64,000 nt of DNA from Carya illinoinensis (GCF_018687715.1 NC_056765.1:33292754-33356753), one strand, 5' to 3'. Counted from the stretch's first letter, positions 24,701 through 37,261 are shown. The notes: a model not told the origin generated them from the sequence alone. A program made the numbers and translations.

Positions 24701-27700
24701 TGCTTACAAGACATAATTTGATTTGGAAGATAAATTTTAAAATTTTGAATCTTATAAATCAAATATTATCATTTAAGTGATGTGGATGGTATACTCTACA
24801 CACTAGCTTGAAAATAGAATAACTCTTCTATTATATTGTGAAGACCAAATGGCCTAGAGTGGTGAATATAGGTGGGACCGCTTGATTTTGGAATTAGTGC
24901 AACGTGAGTATAGTTCATTGCTTCGGGAAGATGACCACCCCAGCTAACAACTGGAGTTTTTTAGCTGTTAGGAAGGGATTGAGGCTGCACTATAAGTTGT
25001 ACCACTCACTCCACGAGTGGGCAAAAATATATGGAAAGAGAGAGAACGAAATAGCAGGCAAATACCCTTTTTGACTCTAGTGAAGTAGCAGATTGATGCT
25101 GTCAACGTACAAACAGTCCATACAGGAGGCTACATACGGCGCTGCAATAGAGGGAGGCTGGTCATAAGGCTACATACGGCGCTGCAATAGAGGGAGGCTG
25201 GTCAACACTGCTAAATAGAGGGAGGCTACATACGGCGCTGTAATCTAAATCCTCAGGCGTAATTTTAGGGGCTCTTTCCGCTCAAACTAGACAATACATA
25301 GATATGTAAATATGTTCTATATAAGGGGAATAAATCCTCTAAAAAAGGATCATCGAATTGTAATCCATTTTGACATGGTATCAGAGCTTCCTTGAAATTT
25401 TTTTGTTTCGGTCTATCTCTATTGTTGTGGTCCTACAGAAATTTTTTTTTACAGAAATTATCACCGAGCTACCGCTGAAGCTGTTCAGACTTTCTTTTCA
25501 GCACCTCTTCCGAAATCCAGCTCTTCAGAAAATTTCGAAATCCAGCTCTTCAGAAACTGAAGCTCTTCAGAATTTTTTTTCAGCACCTCTTCAGAAATCC
25601 AGTTCCCGGTTCTGTTCTGTATCTTTCGGCACCCTCATCTCAACAGGTTCTCAGGCAAGTTCTCGGCACCATTATTTTCGGCACCCTCCTCTCCTCTCGG
25701 TTTTGTGTGTTGGCGTTGGGTCTTCTCTTTTCGCTAACTCACTTTCGGTCTCAGCTTTGGTCTTTATTCCTCAGTCACGTGTTGGGTCTCGGCGTGCTCA
25801 AATCACTTTATTTCTCAGTCACTTTCGGTTGGGTCTAACTCAAGTCACGTGTTGGTCTTTATTTCTCAGTCACTTTGGTCTTAATTCACGTGTTGGGTCT
25901 CAGTCTTTGGTCTTTATTTCTCAGTCACGTGTTGGGTCTCGGCGTGCTCAAATCACTTTATTTCTCAGTCACTTTCGGTTGGGTCTAACTCAAGTCACGT
26001 GTTGGTCTTTATTTCTCAGTCACTTTGGTCTTTATTTCAGTCAAGTGTCTCGGCGTGCTTTCGGTACCTCACTTTCACGTGGGATATTTTTTTTTAGTTT
26101 GCCGTGGGATATTGCCTTGGGTAAAAAGGGAACACTCTGCATTTCTTCTGTCGAATTTCGTCTGTCAAGTCACTTGATCAAATCCTTATTTCCACCTATT
26201 TTTTTTCGTTTAAATCATTTTCTAACCGTGGGTTTGTTGTGGGATATTTTTTTTTCGTTTGCCGTGGGATATTGCCGTGGGATATTTTCATCTTTAATCG
26301 TTTTCTAACCGTGGGTTTGTCGTGGGATATTTTTTTAACATGGACTCCGTACCTGTATGTACCAAATTTTCGGGAAATAATTATTCTACGTGGGCATTTC
26401 AGTTTGAATTTTTTCTTAAAGGAAAAGATCTTTGGGGGCATATTGATGGTACTGATTGTGCATCTAATCCTGATAAATCTAAGGATTGGGATGTGCTTGA
26501 TGCTCGAATTATGTCTTGGCTTCTTGGCTCAGTTGAGCCACATATTATCACCCACTTACGGCCTCATCGTACCGCTCAATTCATGTGGACTTACTTAAAG
26601 AAAGTATATCATCAAGATAATGGTGCTCGTCGTTTTCAATTAGAGCATACGATTGCCCTGTTTTCACATGACAATCGTTCCATCCAAGACTATTATTCAG
26701 CGTTTCTGACTCTTTGGAACGAATATTCTGATTTGGTTACTGCAGATGTTCCTGTTGCCTCTCTTTCGACTATTCAAAGTCTTAACGAGACTCGTCGTCG
26801 TGATCAGTTTCTTATGAAACTCCGCCCCGAGTATGAATATGTTCGCTCTTCTCTGTTAAATCGCTCGCCTGTTCCTTCTCTTGATGTTTGTTTTGGTGAG
26901 TTACTTCGTGAAGAACAAAGGCTCAGTACTCAAGCTTCTCTGGAACACTCTCATGGTAGTTCAGGGTTCCCTCCTATGGCTTATGCTGCTCAACGACGAG
27001 GACCGCCTGTCCATTCTAGCACCTTACAGTGTTTCTGTTGTAAGGAATACGGGCATATTGCTGCAAATTGTCCTAAGAAATACTGTTCTTATTGCAAGAA
27101 GAAGGGTCACATTATCAAAGACTGTCGTATACGTCCCCAGAATCGTCAGGCTCAAGCATTTCAAACTTCTGTAGCACATGGCTCTTTCTCAGGTGCTTCC
27201 TCCAATCTTGCACCTCCTGCAACAAATTACTGCACACCAGAAATGGTGCAACAAATGCTAATTTCGGCATTATCTGCAATGGGGTTTCAAGGTAAAAATA
27301 CAACTAAACTCTGGTATGTAGACTCGGGTGCTTCTAATCATATGACGAATACTCCTACTGCTCTATGTCATGTTCGGCCTTATGCTGGTCAATCTGCCAT
27401 TCAGACTGCCAATGGTAGTGCCTTGCCAATAGCTGCTATCGGAGATGCCTCTTCTCAATTTACTGATGTGTTTCTTGCTCCTCAACTTTCCACAAATCTT
27501 ATTTCTGTTGGTCAATTAGTTGATAACAACTGTGCTGTTCACTTTTCTGGTGATGGATGTGTTGTGCAGGACCAGGTAACGGGGAAGCCGATCGCGAAGG
27601 GACCTAAAGTGGGGCGTTTATTTCCACTATTTTTACCTGTTCCACTACTTTCTTCAGTTTCGTCTATTAAGTCCTTTACTTGTCATAATATTCCAACTCT

Positions 27701-30700
27701 GAGTATGATGTGGCATCGTCGTTTAGGTCATCCCAATGCTCAGATTTTATCTCATGTATTGCACTCGGGTTTTCTTGATAATGAAGAACGTTCTTCTTTA
27801 TCTCTTCAATGTGATTCTTGTAAACTTGGTAATAGTAAAATTCTTCCATTTCCGTTACACGCTAGTAGAGCTTCTCACTGCTTTGATCTTATCCATAGTG
27901 ATGTTTGGGGACCTTCCCCGGTTAGTTCACGTGAAAAATTTAAATATTATGTGACTTTCATTGATGATTATAGCAGATTCACTTGGGTTTATTTTCTTCG
28001 CTCTAAATCTGAGGTTTTTCGTACTTTCACTGAGTTTTTTGCGTATATTGACAATCAATTCTCTGCGACTATTAAGACATTACGCACAGATTCTGGTGGT
28101 GAATATTTATCTGCTGAGTTTCAGGCATTCTTAGCTTCTAAAGGTATTATTCATCAACGTTCATGTCCTGCTACTCCCCAACAAAATGGAGTAGCCGAAC
28201 GCAAAAATCGTCATCTTCTTGATGTGGTACGTACCCTCTTGTTAGAATCATTTGTTCCATCCATGTTCTGGGTCGAGGCTCTGAAAACTGCTACTCACTT
28301 GATTAATCGTTTACCTTCCCAAGTCTTACACATGGAGTCTCCCTATTTCCGCTTGTTTGCTAAACAACCTAGTTATGAAATTATTTGGCTTCGAGGTATG
28401 CTTACTGAGCTAGATTTTTCTGAGACCGATCCCACACCTCTACATGCCGATAATACGAGTGCTATTCAGATCACGGCCAATCCTGTCTATCATGAGCGCA
28501 CGAAGCATATTGAAGTCGATTGTCACTCTATCCGTGAAGCATTTGAAGCTCGTATTATCACTCTTCCACATGTTTCTACTGAACTCCAAATTGCTGATAT
28601 TTTCACCAAGGCTCTCACTCGTCATCGACATTGCTTTCTAAGTAGCAAATTGATGCTTGTTGATCTACGAGCATCAATTTGAGGGGGGCTGTCAACGTAC
28701 AAACAGTCCATACGAGAGGCTACATACGGCGCTGCAATAGAGGGAGGCTGGTAAACACTGCTAAATAGAGGGAGGCTACATACGGCGCTGTAATCTAAAT
28801 CCTCAGGCGTAATTTTAGGGGCTCTTCCCGCTCAAACTAGACAATACATAGATATGTAAATATGTTCTATATAAGGAGGATAAATCCTCTGAAAAAGGAT
28901 CATCGAATTGTAATCTATTTTGACAGATGCATGAGTGAAGCTAATTATCAAATAGCTCAAGTTTCAACCATACCAAAAAAAAAAAAACTTCTTTTATTTC
29001 TAATGAAAGGAACTGTCTTAAAAATCAGTGAATACGTCGGGCAGAAGGCAATGTTCAGACCACCACTTTTGCACCTTTGAACATCGACTTCATCTATGCG
29101 GTTTACACAATAGCACAATATATAGAACAGAAATATTCCTGCCAATTGATGATTTTAACGTATGATTGCACATTTAGAATTAGAATCACCTTAGATATCC
29201 TTGCCACAATAATTTTGTTTTTACTTCTTTTGGGGAGGGGGGATGGACATGGGCCAACTTGGTCCATTTCCTAAAGAAATCCTATATTTTTTAAGTAATG
29301 TGGAAGTGAATGATCACCTGAGTGAAGATAGCCTTTGCCTTTGACACACGCAAACGAGTTGCAATTTCCTTTGGGGCAAAGCTGTCAGCTATTGAAACAA
29401 CAACAAATCCTGCTAATACAATTGCCAAATATATGATAACTGCATCCACTGTCATTGGCATGTCAATTGCAATTGCATCACCCTTTGAAAATATTGCATC
29501 CAGTGCATTTGCCACCAACCTAGGAGTCATATTGTAAACACATCACCCAAGTCAAAAAGGTAGGTGATTAAGGAACAGGTGGATGACCTTAAGATATGAT
29601 CTAGCAAAGTGAAAAGAAGAATGAAGAACATATGATACATTAGGAGAAACAGGAAATGAGAGGAAGGACGCTTGTTTTCCAAAATGAGAATAACCCAAAG
29701 AATGCACCTATATACGACTCTACTCCTCCTAATAGTGATATCTCACAGTACTAGCTGGTTAGGTCCAATTAAGACTGTGAAGAAAGCTACCATTTACAAG
29801 ATTTCCGAACAAGCCTTCAAAAAACAAAGAATACAGCTAGTTATCATTAGCTACTAGTCCAAATTTGCCATGTTTTTCTTTGTGCTATTATGCTAGCTCA
29901 AAGAACACAAATTATAATAAAATTTCCACTATAAGAAAGGTGTTCGTACCAATGACTAGACTGAAATTATTAGAAAGTATATCTTCTTTTTATTGGTAAG
30001 CTATACATGAACAACTGCCTCCCATGTTCCTTAATTTAGTAGCCAAATATCAAGATTTGAGGCAATTAATTCCCACCACAACTCATTTTCACTTCACATT
30101 CTACTGCTCTTGCTAACTTCCCTAATGGTGCATAATGTAAAAGAACTAAATTCTATGGAACAAGGCTGTATCCCTAATAAATCCCATTTTCATTCACCCA
30201 GATACACACACACACACACACACACACACAGAGGTAATAATATTGACATCACTTGGACACCACCTATTTGTACTGCACCTTGTAATAGATTGATATAGTC
30301 AATTGGGGAAAACGTACATTACTTGCTCTCGAAGTTCTTTCAAGGTCATATGGCTGATCTCAGAATTGTCACTGCCTTCATCCCTCCACACAACGGCCAA
30401 GCTAGTATCTTCTTTTCTTGGATGACTTCTAGGTAGTAAACAACATTCAGCAATATTCATAGAGCAACCAGGAAACCATGTTCCCCCATGTTTTGATTTG
30501 TCAGTGGTATCAAAAATGCACTTTGGGGCCTCATGAAATGAAACTGAAAGCTCTTTTAGAACAATCGACCAGTAAGCCTGAAAATCATTGCCATACACAC
30601 AACTCCAATCAAACCTCAATTCCTCTAATTTTAAGTACTTCTTTGCATCCAACTTGGCATTTGTTGGCATGTAGGGGAAAAAAAAGCAAAATTTACCTCA

Positions 30701-31744
30701 GGATGCTGAACAGAGAACTTCTGAAATATACTAAAACTTGTGATAGGATCCTTATATGATTCCCCTAGTATCTTTGAGCCATAGTTTTCCAACAGACGTC
30801 CCAAATTTGTTTGTTTAGACTGATATCTGATAAAAAGAAAGAAAAATGATCATTCAGGAGTAAGAATCGTAACAATAATAACCGTTGAGATAAAATAGGG
30901 AACCTCAGAGTCACTACAACACAATCAAATTGACCTATCAGTTGGTATCCGCAAACCAGCAAATTTTATCTGGCTACAAAGATGTGGAAAAGTTTCAGTT
31001 ACTACTCTTAAAAGCATTAAACATATCAAATTAGATTTAGTTAAGAGTACAGCAACAGCAGCATAATGATAATTGCAGCTTATGTTAATTACCAATCACA
31101 GCTAGCCTAAGATTAAACATCAGTAGGTTCCTATAGTATGTTCCAGAGAGCATGGGCAGAAACGTATGTAAATAAGCTCAATCCTTAAGAGCATTATTCA
31201 ATGGAGATCAGATTAGTACAAAGAAAAGCATATTACCAATATAGTAATATATTGGTACCGCTTAGGTGATGAGTCCAATCTCTTTTGTCACGATGACATG
31301 ACAAAACCACAAACAAAAATCTCTAAATAACTAGGAAGACAAATATACAAAAGAAACACAAACGAAAATTCAGGGACCAACTAGAAAATTATGCTGAACT
31401 ATCGGAAACCACGAATGAAACAGTTGAAAGCGGATAGGCCAAATGATAGAGAGGGAGATTAAAGAGGAAAAGAACATACAGGGAAGGGAACCAGTAAATA
31501 GGGGGACCGTTGGTGGAAGAGTCCCAATCAGCATAGACTGAGTAGTAAACCAGTTGGTGCAGCCCATGCGGGTACCATGGCTTTAACACCTTACGAGCCA
31601 GCAGCTCGCGCCACACCTCTCGTGGGTCAGAACCTTTGGCTCCCGAAACTGTTTCATTAAGCACCCTATGGAATTTCTTGGCCTCCTCGATCGCTAGACC
31701 TGCCTTCACCAAGTCAGCCACTCCTACTGCACTGATGCTCCTTC

Positions 31745-31748
<4 letters not shown>
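5033..31748 (-). CDS. AAE18: Probable acyl-activating enzyme, peroxisomal (AAE17/AAE18 type)
   Basis: Fourteen exons join in frame to 727 codons: 31480-31748, 30697-30826, 30318-30577, 29318-29519, 9242-9282, 8815-8943, 8614-8687, 8316-8536, 7472-7566, 7179-7395, 6790-6915, 5819-5917, 5445-5651, 5033-5146. All introns are GT-AG and every phase matches. The family is the ANL superfamily: carboxylate plus ATP gives an acyl-adenylate, then an acyl-CoA. Visible core motifs are the P-loop [15 protein letters not shown] (about residue 364), [32 protein letters not shown] and the A10 lysine in TASNKLLRR (K707). The protein ends in SRI, a PTS1-like tripeptide, which fits a peroxisomal location. Arabidopsis AAE18 is linked to activation of 2,4-DB. 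Choosing between AAE17 and AAE18 needs a tree. Intron 4 (9283-29317) is 20 kb and contains the LTR elements, yet no exon is damaged. Confidence 0.92.
5949..6357 (-). mobile_element. TRIM-like miniature LTR element A, in AAE intron 11
   Basis: Two direct repeats of about 150 bp (about 5949-6101 and 6204-6357) flank about 100 bp of non-coding interior. Read on the minus strand the repeats start TGTGATACCC. The first interior bases after the upstream repeat read ATGATATCAAAGCC, which resembles a tRNA-iMet primer-binding site. A purine tract (AAAGGGGGGAGAT) precedes the downstream repeat. This is the layout of a terminal-repeat retrotransposon in miniature. The same family occurs at 40981-41420. 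The outer end near 5949 is degraded, and no target-site duplication was confirmed. Confidence 0.65.
9283..10002. other. Original intron 4 sequence of the AAE gene, left part
   Basis: This is non-coding, AT-rich intron sequence between AAE exon 5 and the Copia insertion. It contains a T homopolymer at 9741-9764. The stretch 9920-9990 has a short open minus-strand reading ([14 protein letters not shown]) that I could not assign to any family and do not call. The last five bases, TATAA (9998-10002), are the left target-site duplication of the Copia element. Confidence 0.6.
10003..10205 (+). repeat. 5' LTR of Copia 1
   Basis: The 203-bp repeat starts TGTCAACGTAC and ends CATTTGACA. It contains TTCTATATAAGGGGG near 10150, a plausible TATA box for element transcription. 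The same sequence recurs at 24000-24202. Confidence 0.95.
10206..10217 (+). other. Primer-binding site of Copia 1 (tRNA-iMet)
   Basis: TGGTATCAGAGC directly follows the 5' LTR. Its first 11 bases are complementary to the CCA-tailed 3' end of initiator tRNA-Met, a copy of which is encoded at 37476-37547. Confidence 0.9.
10493..10540 (+). repeat. Near-perfect palindrome in the Copia 1 leader
   Basis: The arm GTGGTGTTCTTCTTCTCG plus GCAC at 10493-10514 pairs with 10516-10540, separated by one base. The right arm has one extra AAG triplet. The RNA could form a long hairpin between the primer-binding site and gag. Its function is unknown. Confidence 0.8.
10681..10933 (+). pseudogene. Copia 1 gag, N-terminal fragment
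   Basis: The Gag start [20 protein letters not shown] lies 475 bp after the primer-binding site. This is the UBN2-like Gag N-terminus of Copia elements, responsible for particle assembly. The frame is cut after 84 codons plus one base by the Gypsy element inserted at 10934, and continues in the same frame at 20181. The equivalent uninterrupted frame is seen in Copia 2 at 26340, which confirms the join. Confidence 0.93.
10934..12985 (+). repeat. 5' LTR of the Gypsy element
   Basis: The 2052-bp LTR holds a long pyrimidine-rich tract (about 11155-11340), a GC-rich block (about 11330-11660) and a second GC-rich block (about 12120-12460). Open frames inside it are GC-rich shadows, repeated identically in the 3' LTR, and are not called as genes. 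Confidence 0.96.
12988..12999 (+). other. Primer-binding site of the Gypsy element (tRNA-iMet)
   Basis: TGGTATCAGAGC lies two bases after the 5' LTR. It is the same initiator tRNA-Met match as in both Copia elements. Confidence 0.9.
13258..14520 (+). pseudogene. Gypsy gag with one frameshift
   Basis: Gag begins at the ATG at 13258 ([16 protein letters not shown]). It has a proline/glycine-rich repeat segment at 13381-13570, then a retrotransposon Gag domain ([27 protein letters not shown]). The frame shifts near 13985 inside a short C run. Gag-like sequence continues in the next frame to the zinc knuckle [14 protein letters not shown] (about 14335-14380) and ends at a GT donor-like site at 14521. 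A single-base change would explain the shift. Gag packages the element RNA into virus-like particles. Confidence 0.88.
14521..14620 (+). other. Candidate intron between gag and pol of the Gypsy element
   Basis: A 100-bp AT-rich segment starts GTATAG and ends with a pyrimidine-rich stretch and TTCAG. It contains an in-frame stop soon after the gag frame enters it. Removing it joins phase 1 of gag (G at 14520) to GA at 14621, which keeps one frame from the zinc knuckle into the protease. Confidence 0.6.
14621..18003 (+). CDS. Gypsy Pol polyprotein (PR-RT-RNaseH-IN-chromo)
   Basis: The frame is open without breaks to 18003; it is also open upstream to 14560, but the protein likely enters at 14621. 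Domains in order: aspartic protease (LFDSGAS, about 14655-14700); RT ([26 protein letters not shown], catalytic FIDDILIYS near 15664); RNase H ([31 protein letters not shown]); integrase zinc finger (H, H, then CHTC near 16863); integrase core ([40 protein letters not shown]); a GPF/Y-type module ([24 protein letters not shown]); and a C-terminal chromo-like segment ([18 protein letters not shown]). It would reverse-transcribe and integrate the element. This is the only intact pol in the window. Confidence 0.96.
18107..18120 (+). other. Polypurine tract of the Gypsy element
   Basis: AAGGAGGGGAGGA lies directly upstream of the 3' LTR. It is the expected plus-strand primer for reverse transcription. 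Confidence 0.85.
18121..20175 (+). repeat. 3' LTR of the Gypsy element
   Basis: The LTR is 2055 bp, three bases longer than the 5' LTR. The differences I saw are mostly single-base transitions plus length changes in homopolymer runs near 18350 and 18466. Confidence 0.96.
20181..23992 (+). pseudogene. Copia 1 gag-pol remainder, four nonsense codons
   Basis: The rest of the Copia polyprotein stays in one frame. It contains two zinc knuckles ([28 protein letters not shown]), protease ([10 protein letters not shown]), the GAG-pre-integrase motif ([10 protein letters not shown]), the integrase core ([23 protein letters not shown]), RT ([25 protein letters not shown]) and RNase H ([20 protein letters not shown]). 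In-frame stops lie at 20519-20521, 21071-21073, 22910-22912 and 23624-23626. Copia 2 has CAA at the first two positions, and the other two sit where CAG and CAA would restore a conserved residue. There are no frameshifts. The natural stop is TGA at 23990-23992. Confidence 0.92.
23988..23999 (+). other. Polypurine tract of Copia 1
   Basis: TTTGAGGGGGGC sits immediately before the 3' LTR and overlaps the polyprotein stop codon. Confidence 0.85.
24000..24202 (+). repeat. 3' LTR of Copia 1
   Basis: This is the 203-bp copy of the 5' LTR, with four differences seen by eye, followed by the target-site duplication TATAA at 24203-24207. Confidence 0.95.
24208..25094. other. Original AAE intron 4 sequence between the two Copia insertions
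   Basis: This is non-coding AT-rich intron sequence separating Copia 1 from Copia 2. It contains the small inverted-repeat element at 24659-24832. I saw no exon of the host gene here. Confidence 0.7.
24659..24832. mobile_element. MITE-like inverted-repeat element
   Basis: About 27 bp at the left (AATAGAAGGGTAATGCTATT, then CTAAAAC) matches the reverse complement of the right end (AATAGAAGAGTTATTCTATT, then TTCAAGC) at about 21 of 27 positions. The 174-bp unit has no coding capacity. A target-site duplication was not identified, so the superfamily is open. Confidence 0.5.
25100..25375 (+). repeat. 5' LTR of Copia 2 with internal 40-bp duplication
   Basis: The repeat starts TGTCAACGTAC and ends TTTTGACA. 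The block with GGCTACATACGGCGCTGC occurs once more than in the 3' LTR. A TATA-like TTCTATATAAGG lies near 25315. Confidence 0.93.
25376..25387 (+). other. Primer-binding site of Copia 2 (tRNA-iMet)
   Basis: TGGTATCAGAGC immediately follows the 5' LTR, as in Copia 1. Confidence 0.9.
25771..26036 (+). repeat. 150-bp tandem repeat in the Copia 2 leader
   Basis: TCAGTCACGTGTTGGGTCTC at 25771 recurs at 25921. The following bases repeat for over 100 bp, with an offset of 150. Each copy carries CACGTG E-box-like motifs. The leader is open in one frame (25370-26308), but the composition is repetitive and I do not treat that frame as a gene. Confidence 0.8.
26340..28682 (+). CDS. Copia 2 Gag-PR-INT fused to RNase H end, RT missing
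   Basis: One uninterrupted frame of 780 codons runs from [10 protein letters not shown] at 26340 (the frame is open from 26322). It carries the Gag domain, two zinc knuckles (first Cys near 27030), protease DSGASNHM (near 27321), GAG-pre-integrase [10 protein letters not shown], and an integrase core whose D, D and E (near 27898, 28088 and 28195) keep the usual spacing of about 35 between the last two. At about 28375 the frame jumps from FAKQPSYE directly into IIWLRGML of the RNase H region ([16 protein letters not shown]). Compared with Copia 1, 1722 bp (574 codons) are missing across a 3-bp TGA microhomology, so the frame is kept. The product cannot reverse-transcribe but might still give Gag, protease and integrase core. 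Confidence 0.93.
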   Translation: MDSVPVCTKFSGNNYSTWAFQFEFFLKGKDLWGHIDGTDCASNPDKSKDWDVLDARIMSWLLGSVEPHIITHLRPHRTAQFMWTYLKKVYHQDNGARRFQLEHTIALFSHDNRSIQDYYSAFLTLWNEYSDLVTADVPVASLSTIQSLNETRRRDQFLMKLRPEYEYVRSSLLNRSPVPSLDVCFGELLREEQRLSTQASLEHSHGSSGFPPMAYAAQRRGPPVHSSTLQCFCCKEYGHIAANCPKKYCSYCKKKGHIIKDCRIRPQNRQAQAFQTSVAHGSFSGASSNLAPPATNYCTPEMVQQMLISALSAMGFQGKNTTKLWYVDSGASNHMTNTPTALCHVRPYAGQSAIQTANGSALPIAAIGDASSQFTDVFLAPQLSTNLISVGQLVDNNCAVHFSGDGCVVQDQVTGKPIAKGPKVGRLFPLFLPVPLLSSVSSIKSFTCHNIPTLSMMWHRRLGHPNAQILSHVLHSGFLDNEERSSLSLQCDSCKLGNSKILPFPLHASRASHCFDLIHSDVWGPSPVSSREKFKYYVTFIDDYSRFTWVYFLRSKSEVFRTFTEFFAYIDNQFSATIKTLRTDSGGEYLSAEFQAFLASKGIIHQRSCPATPQQNGVAERKNRHLLDVVRTLLLESFVPSMFWVEALKTATHLINRLPSQVLHMESPYFRLFAKQPSYEIIWLRGMLTELDFSETDPTPLHADNTSAIQITANPVYHERTKHIEVDCHSIREAFEARIITLPHVSTELQIADIFTKALTRHRHCFLSSKLMLVDLRASI
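28679..28689 (+). other. Polypurine tract of Copia 2
   Basis: TTGAGGGGGGC directly precedes the 3' LTR and is shared with Copia 1. Confidence 0.85.
28690..28925 (+). repeat. 3' LTR of Copia 2
   Basis: The 236-bp LTR ends TTTTGACA and is followed by target-site duplication GATGC. It lacks the 40-bp duplication of the 5' copy. Confidence 0.94.
30204..30230. repeat. (AC)n microsatellite in AAE intron 3
   Basis: About 13 uninterrupted AC units. Confidence 0.95.

Positions 31749-31792
<44 letters not shown>
31749..31792. repeat. (CT)22 microsatellite abutting the AAE start codon
   Basis: About 22 CT units (GA on the transcript strand) lie immediately upstream of the AAE ATG at 31748, so they probably form the end of its 5' UTR. 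Confidence 0.9.
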
Positions 31793-31796
<4 letters not shown>

Positions 31797-33386
31797 GCGA
31801 CGTAGTTGTCTTGTTGACGTAGAATAGTAGCTGTTGGAAGCAGCTTAGTAAGGTGACAGGTTAAAGGGAGTTGGTGGGAGTGTTAAGGAGGGAGGTTGGT
31901 TGGCCACGTGTGTGGAGTTCATATTTTTTGGGGCGAGTGGGTGCGGAGCCGAACTTTGTTAAAGCAAATTCTTCCAAATGGAAAATGTTAAAGGAAAAAG
32001 ATAACGGAATGCTCCCATTTGACCTCCGCATCTAGGCCTGGCTACACAGATGAGATAAAAAAAATTTAAAAAAATTAAATAAAATATTATTATAATATAA
32101 TTTTTTAATATTAATATTATTTTGATATTTAAAAAAGTTGTATTGTTTATTATATCTTGTGTAAAAATTTATAAAAATTATAATAATAAGATGAGATGAC
32201 ATGTTTTTAAATAAACAAACGATTGAACAATGAACAGTCCTTCCAAATTGCTTCAGCTCCATTAATCTCTAACTCTGATACCATTCATCTGATCTACAAA
32301 TCTCTCATTGTGCATTCTCAATGATTTATTTAAATTCCTATCTAATCTAAAATACCCATTTTATTTATTTTAACTAGTCATTTTTAAAATATACTTTACA
32401 GTTTATATCCTTTTTCTTCTTCTTTCTCTATACACTTTTTTTAAATAAAAAAAAAATACCAAAATGTATCCAAAAATGCAAGTGCAACATGCTGGTTTTG
32501 ATTGATAATGGATCGACGTTCACCTTCAACAGATGTAATTCAAACGAAGTAGGTATGTTAATTGACAGCATTAGATTATAGAAAGACGTGCTATATTTTA
32601 TCATCAAATGGACTTTCCTCCACCATTAATCCTACTAAGCCACCACACGTTTCAACGACCCCATTTTCTGTGCTAGGAAAATTTTGTCTTCTAGAGACTA
32701 GTGGGACTTGCGTTGATTTTTTTTTTTTTTTTTCAAATTCTCAATGAGCATCTGAATACTTTTCCCAACTAACCTGGGAAAGATGTTCGTTGTAAAAGCA
32801 CTTCTGAAAAACATGAAAGCCAGTCTTTTTCTCTCTTTCATTTTCAAGATTTTCTTTTTGTTGGATCGAAATCAGAAGCTGACATATAATTCCTGCATTA
32901 TGTACTTCATCATGCATTTACTTAATAATTTCACTTTATACGAATCAAATGTCACTGTGCCTGCTACTTGCCAGTGCATAATTCTGTTGGAAACGGAAAT
33001 AATCAAATATGCCCACTTCTCCATTCTGACATGACTTTTGGCCGCTAAACCCTATCTTCAGTAGTGTCGGCGGCTATCCGCACTGCAAAACGACAATCAC
33101 CAAACAACTATGAACTAACCACTATATTATATATTATTATTATTATATCTACATAGCCCCTGAATCTTGAAAGGACTTCTCATAGTCCATGTTGCATGCC
33201 ATTATGTCTCTTTCAGCCATTATCATACATTCCGGGATGGTCAGAAGCTTAGACTACCATGCTTAGCAGGTTGCTGTGTAAACTTTGCAAGTATCCATTA
33301 TTATATCTAATGGATACCTATCCATGAATTAAGATGTTCAAGGAATATCTGCAATTCAAACGGCACTTGCATCAGATTCACAAGAG
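31793..33386. other. Intergenic spacer: AAE promoter side and COP10 downstream side
   Basis: This is AT-rich sequence between two minus-strand genes. The AAE promoter should lie just right of 31793. An AT-rich MITE-like block is at about 32036-32230. No gene was recognised. T and A homopolymers occur near 32720 and 32447. Confidence 0.5.
32036..32230. mobile_element. AT-rich MITE-like repeat (GATGAGAT family), copy 1
   Basis: An AT-rich block bounded by GATGAGATAAAA on the left and AAGATGAGATGACATG on the right, followed by AAACAAACGA. Similar blocks lie at about 36255-36475, 57455-57725 and 61210-61440. The resemblance rests on shared end motifs and composition only. Confidence 0.45.

Positions 33387-37261
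<3,875 letters not shown>

Larger units (their letters stand above)
25100..28925 (+). mobile_element. Ty1/Copia LTR retrotransposon 2, RT-deleted, non-autonomous
   Basis: This is a relative of Copia 1 with target-site duplication GATGC (25095-25099 and 28926-28930). The 5' LTR (25100-25375) is 276 bp and the 3' LTR (28690-28925) is 236 bp. The 40-bp difference is a tandem duplication in the 5' LTR. The LTRs also differ at about nine sites (near 4%), so this copy looks older than Copia 1. The interior keeps gag, protease and the integrase core, but the integrase C-terminus and all of RT are missing. It is antisense to the AAE gene in the same intron. Confidence 0.95.

Noticed and set aside
25370..26308. 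312-codon plus-strand frame in the Copia 2 leader
   Set aside because: It begins inside the LTR and primer-binding site and consists of tandemly repeated leader sequence; no family resemblance.
30204..30230. AC and other dinucleotide runs as CRISPR-like arrays
   Set aside because: They are simple microsatellites without spacers, in a plant genome.
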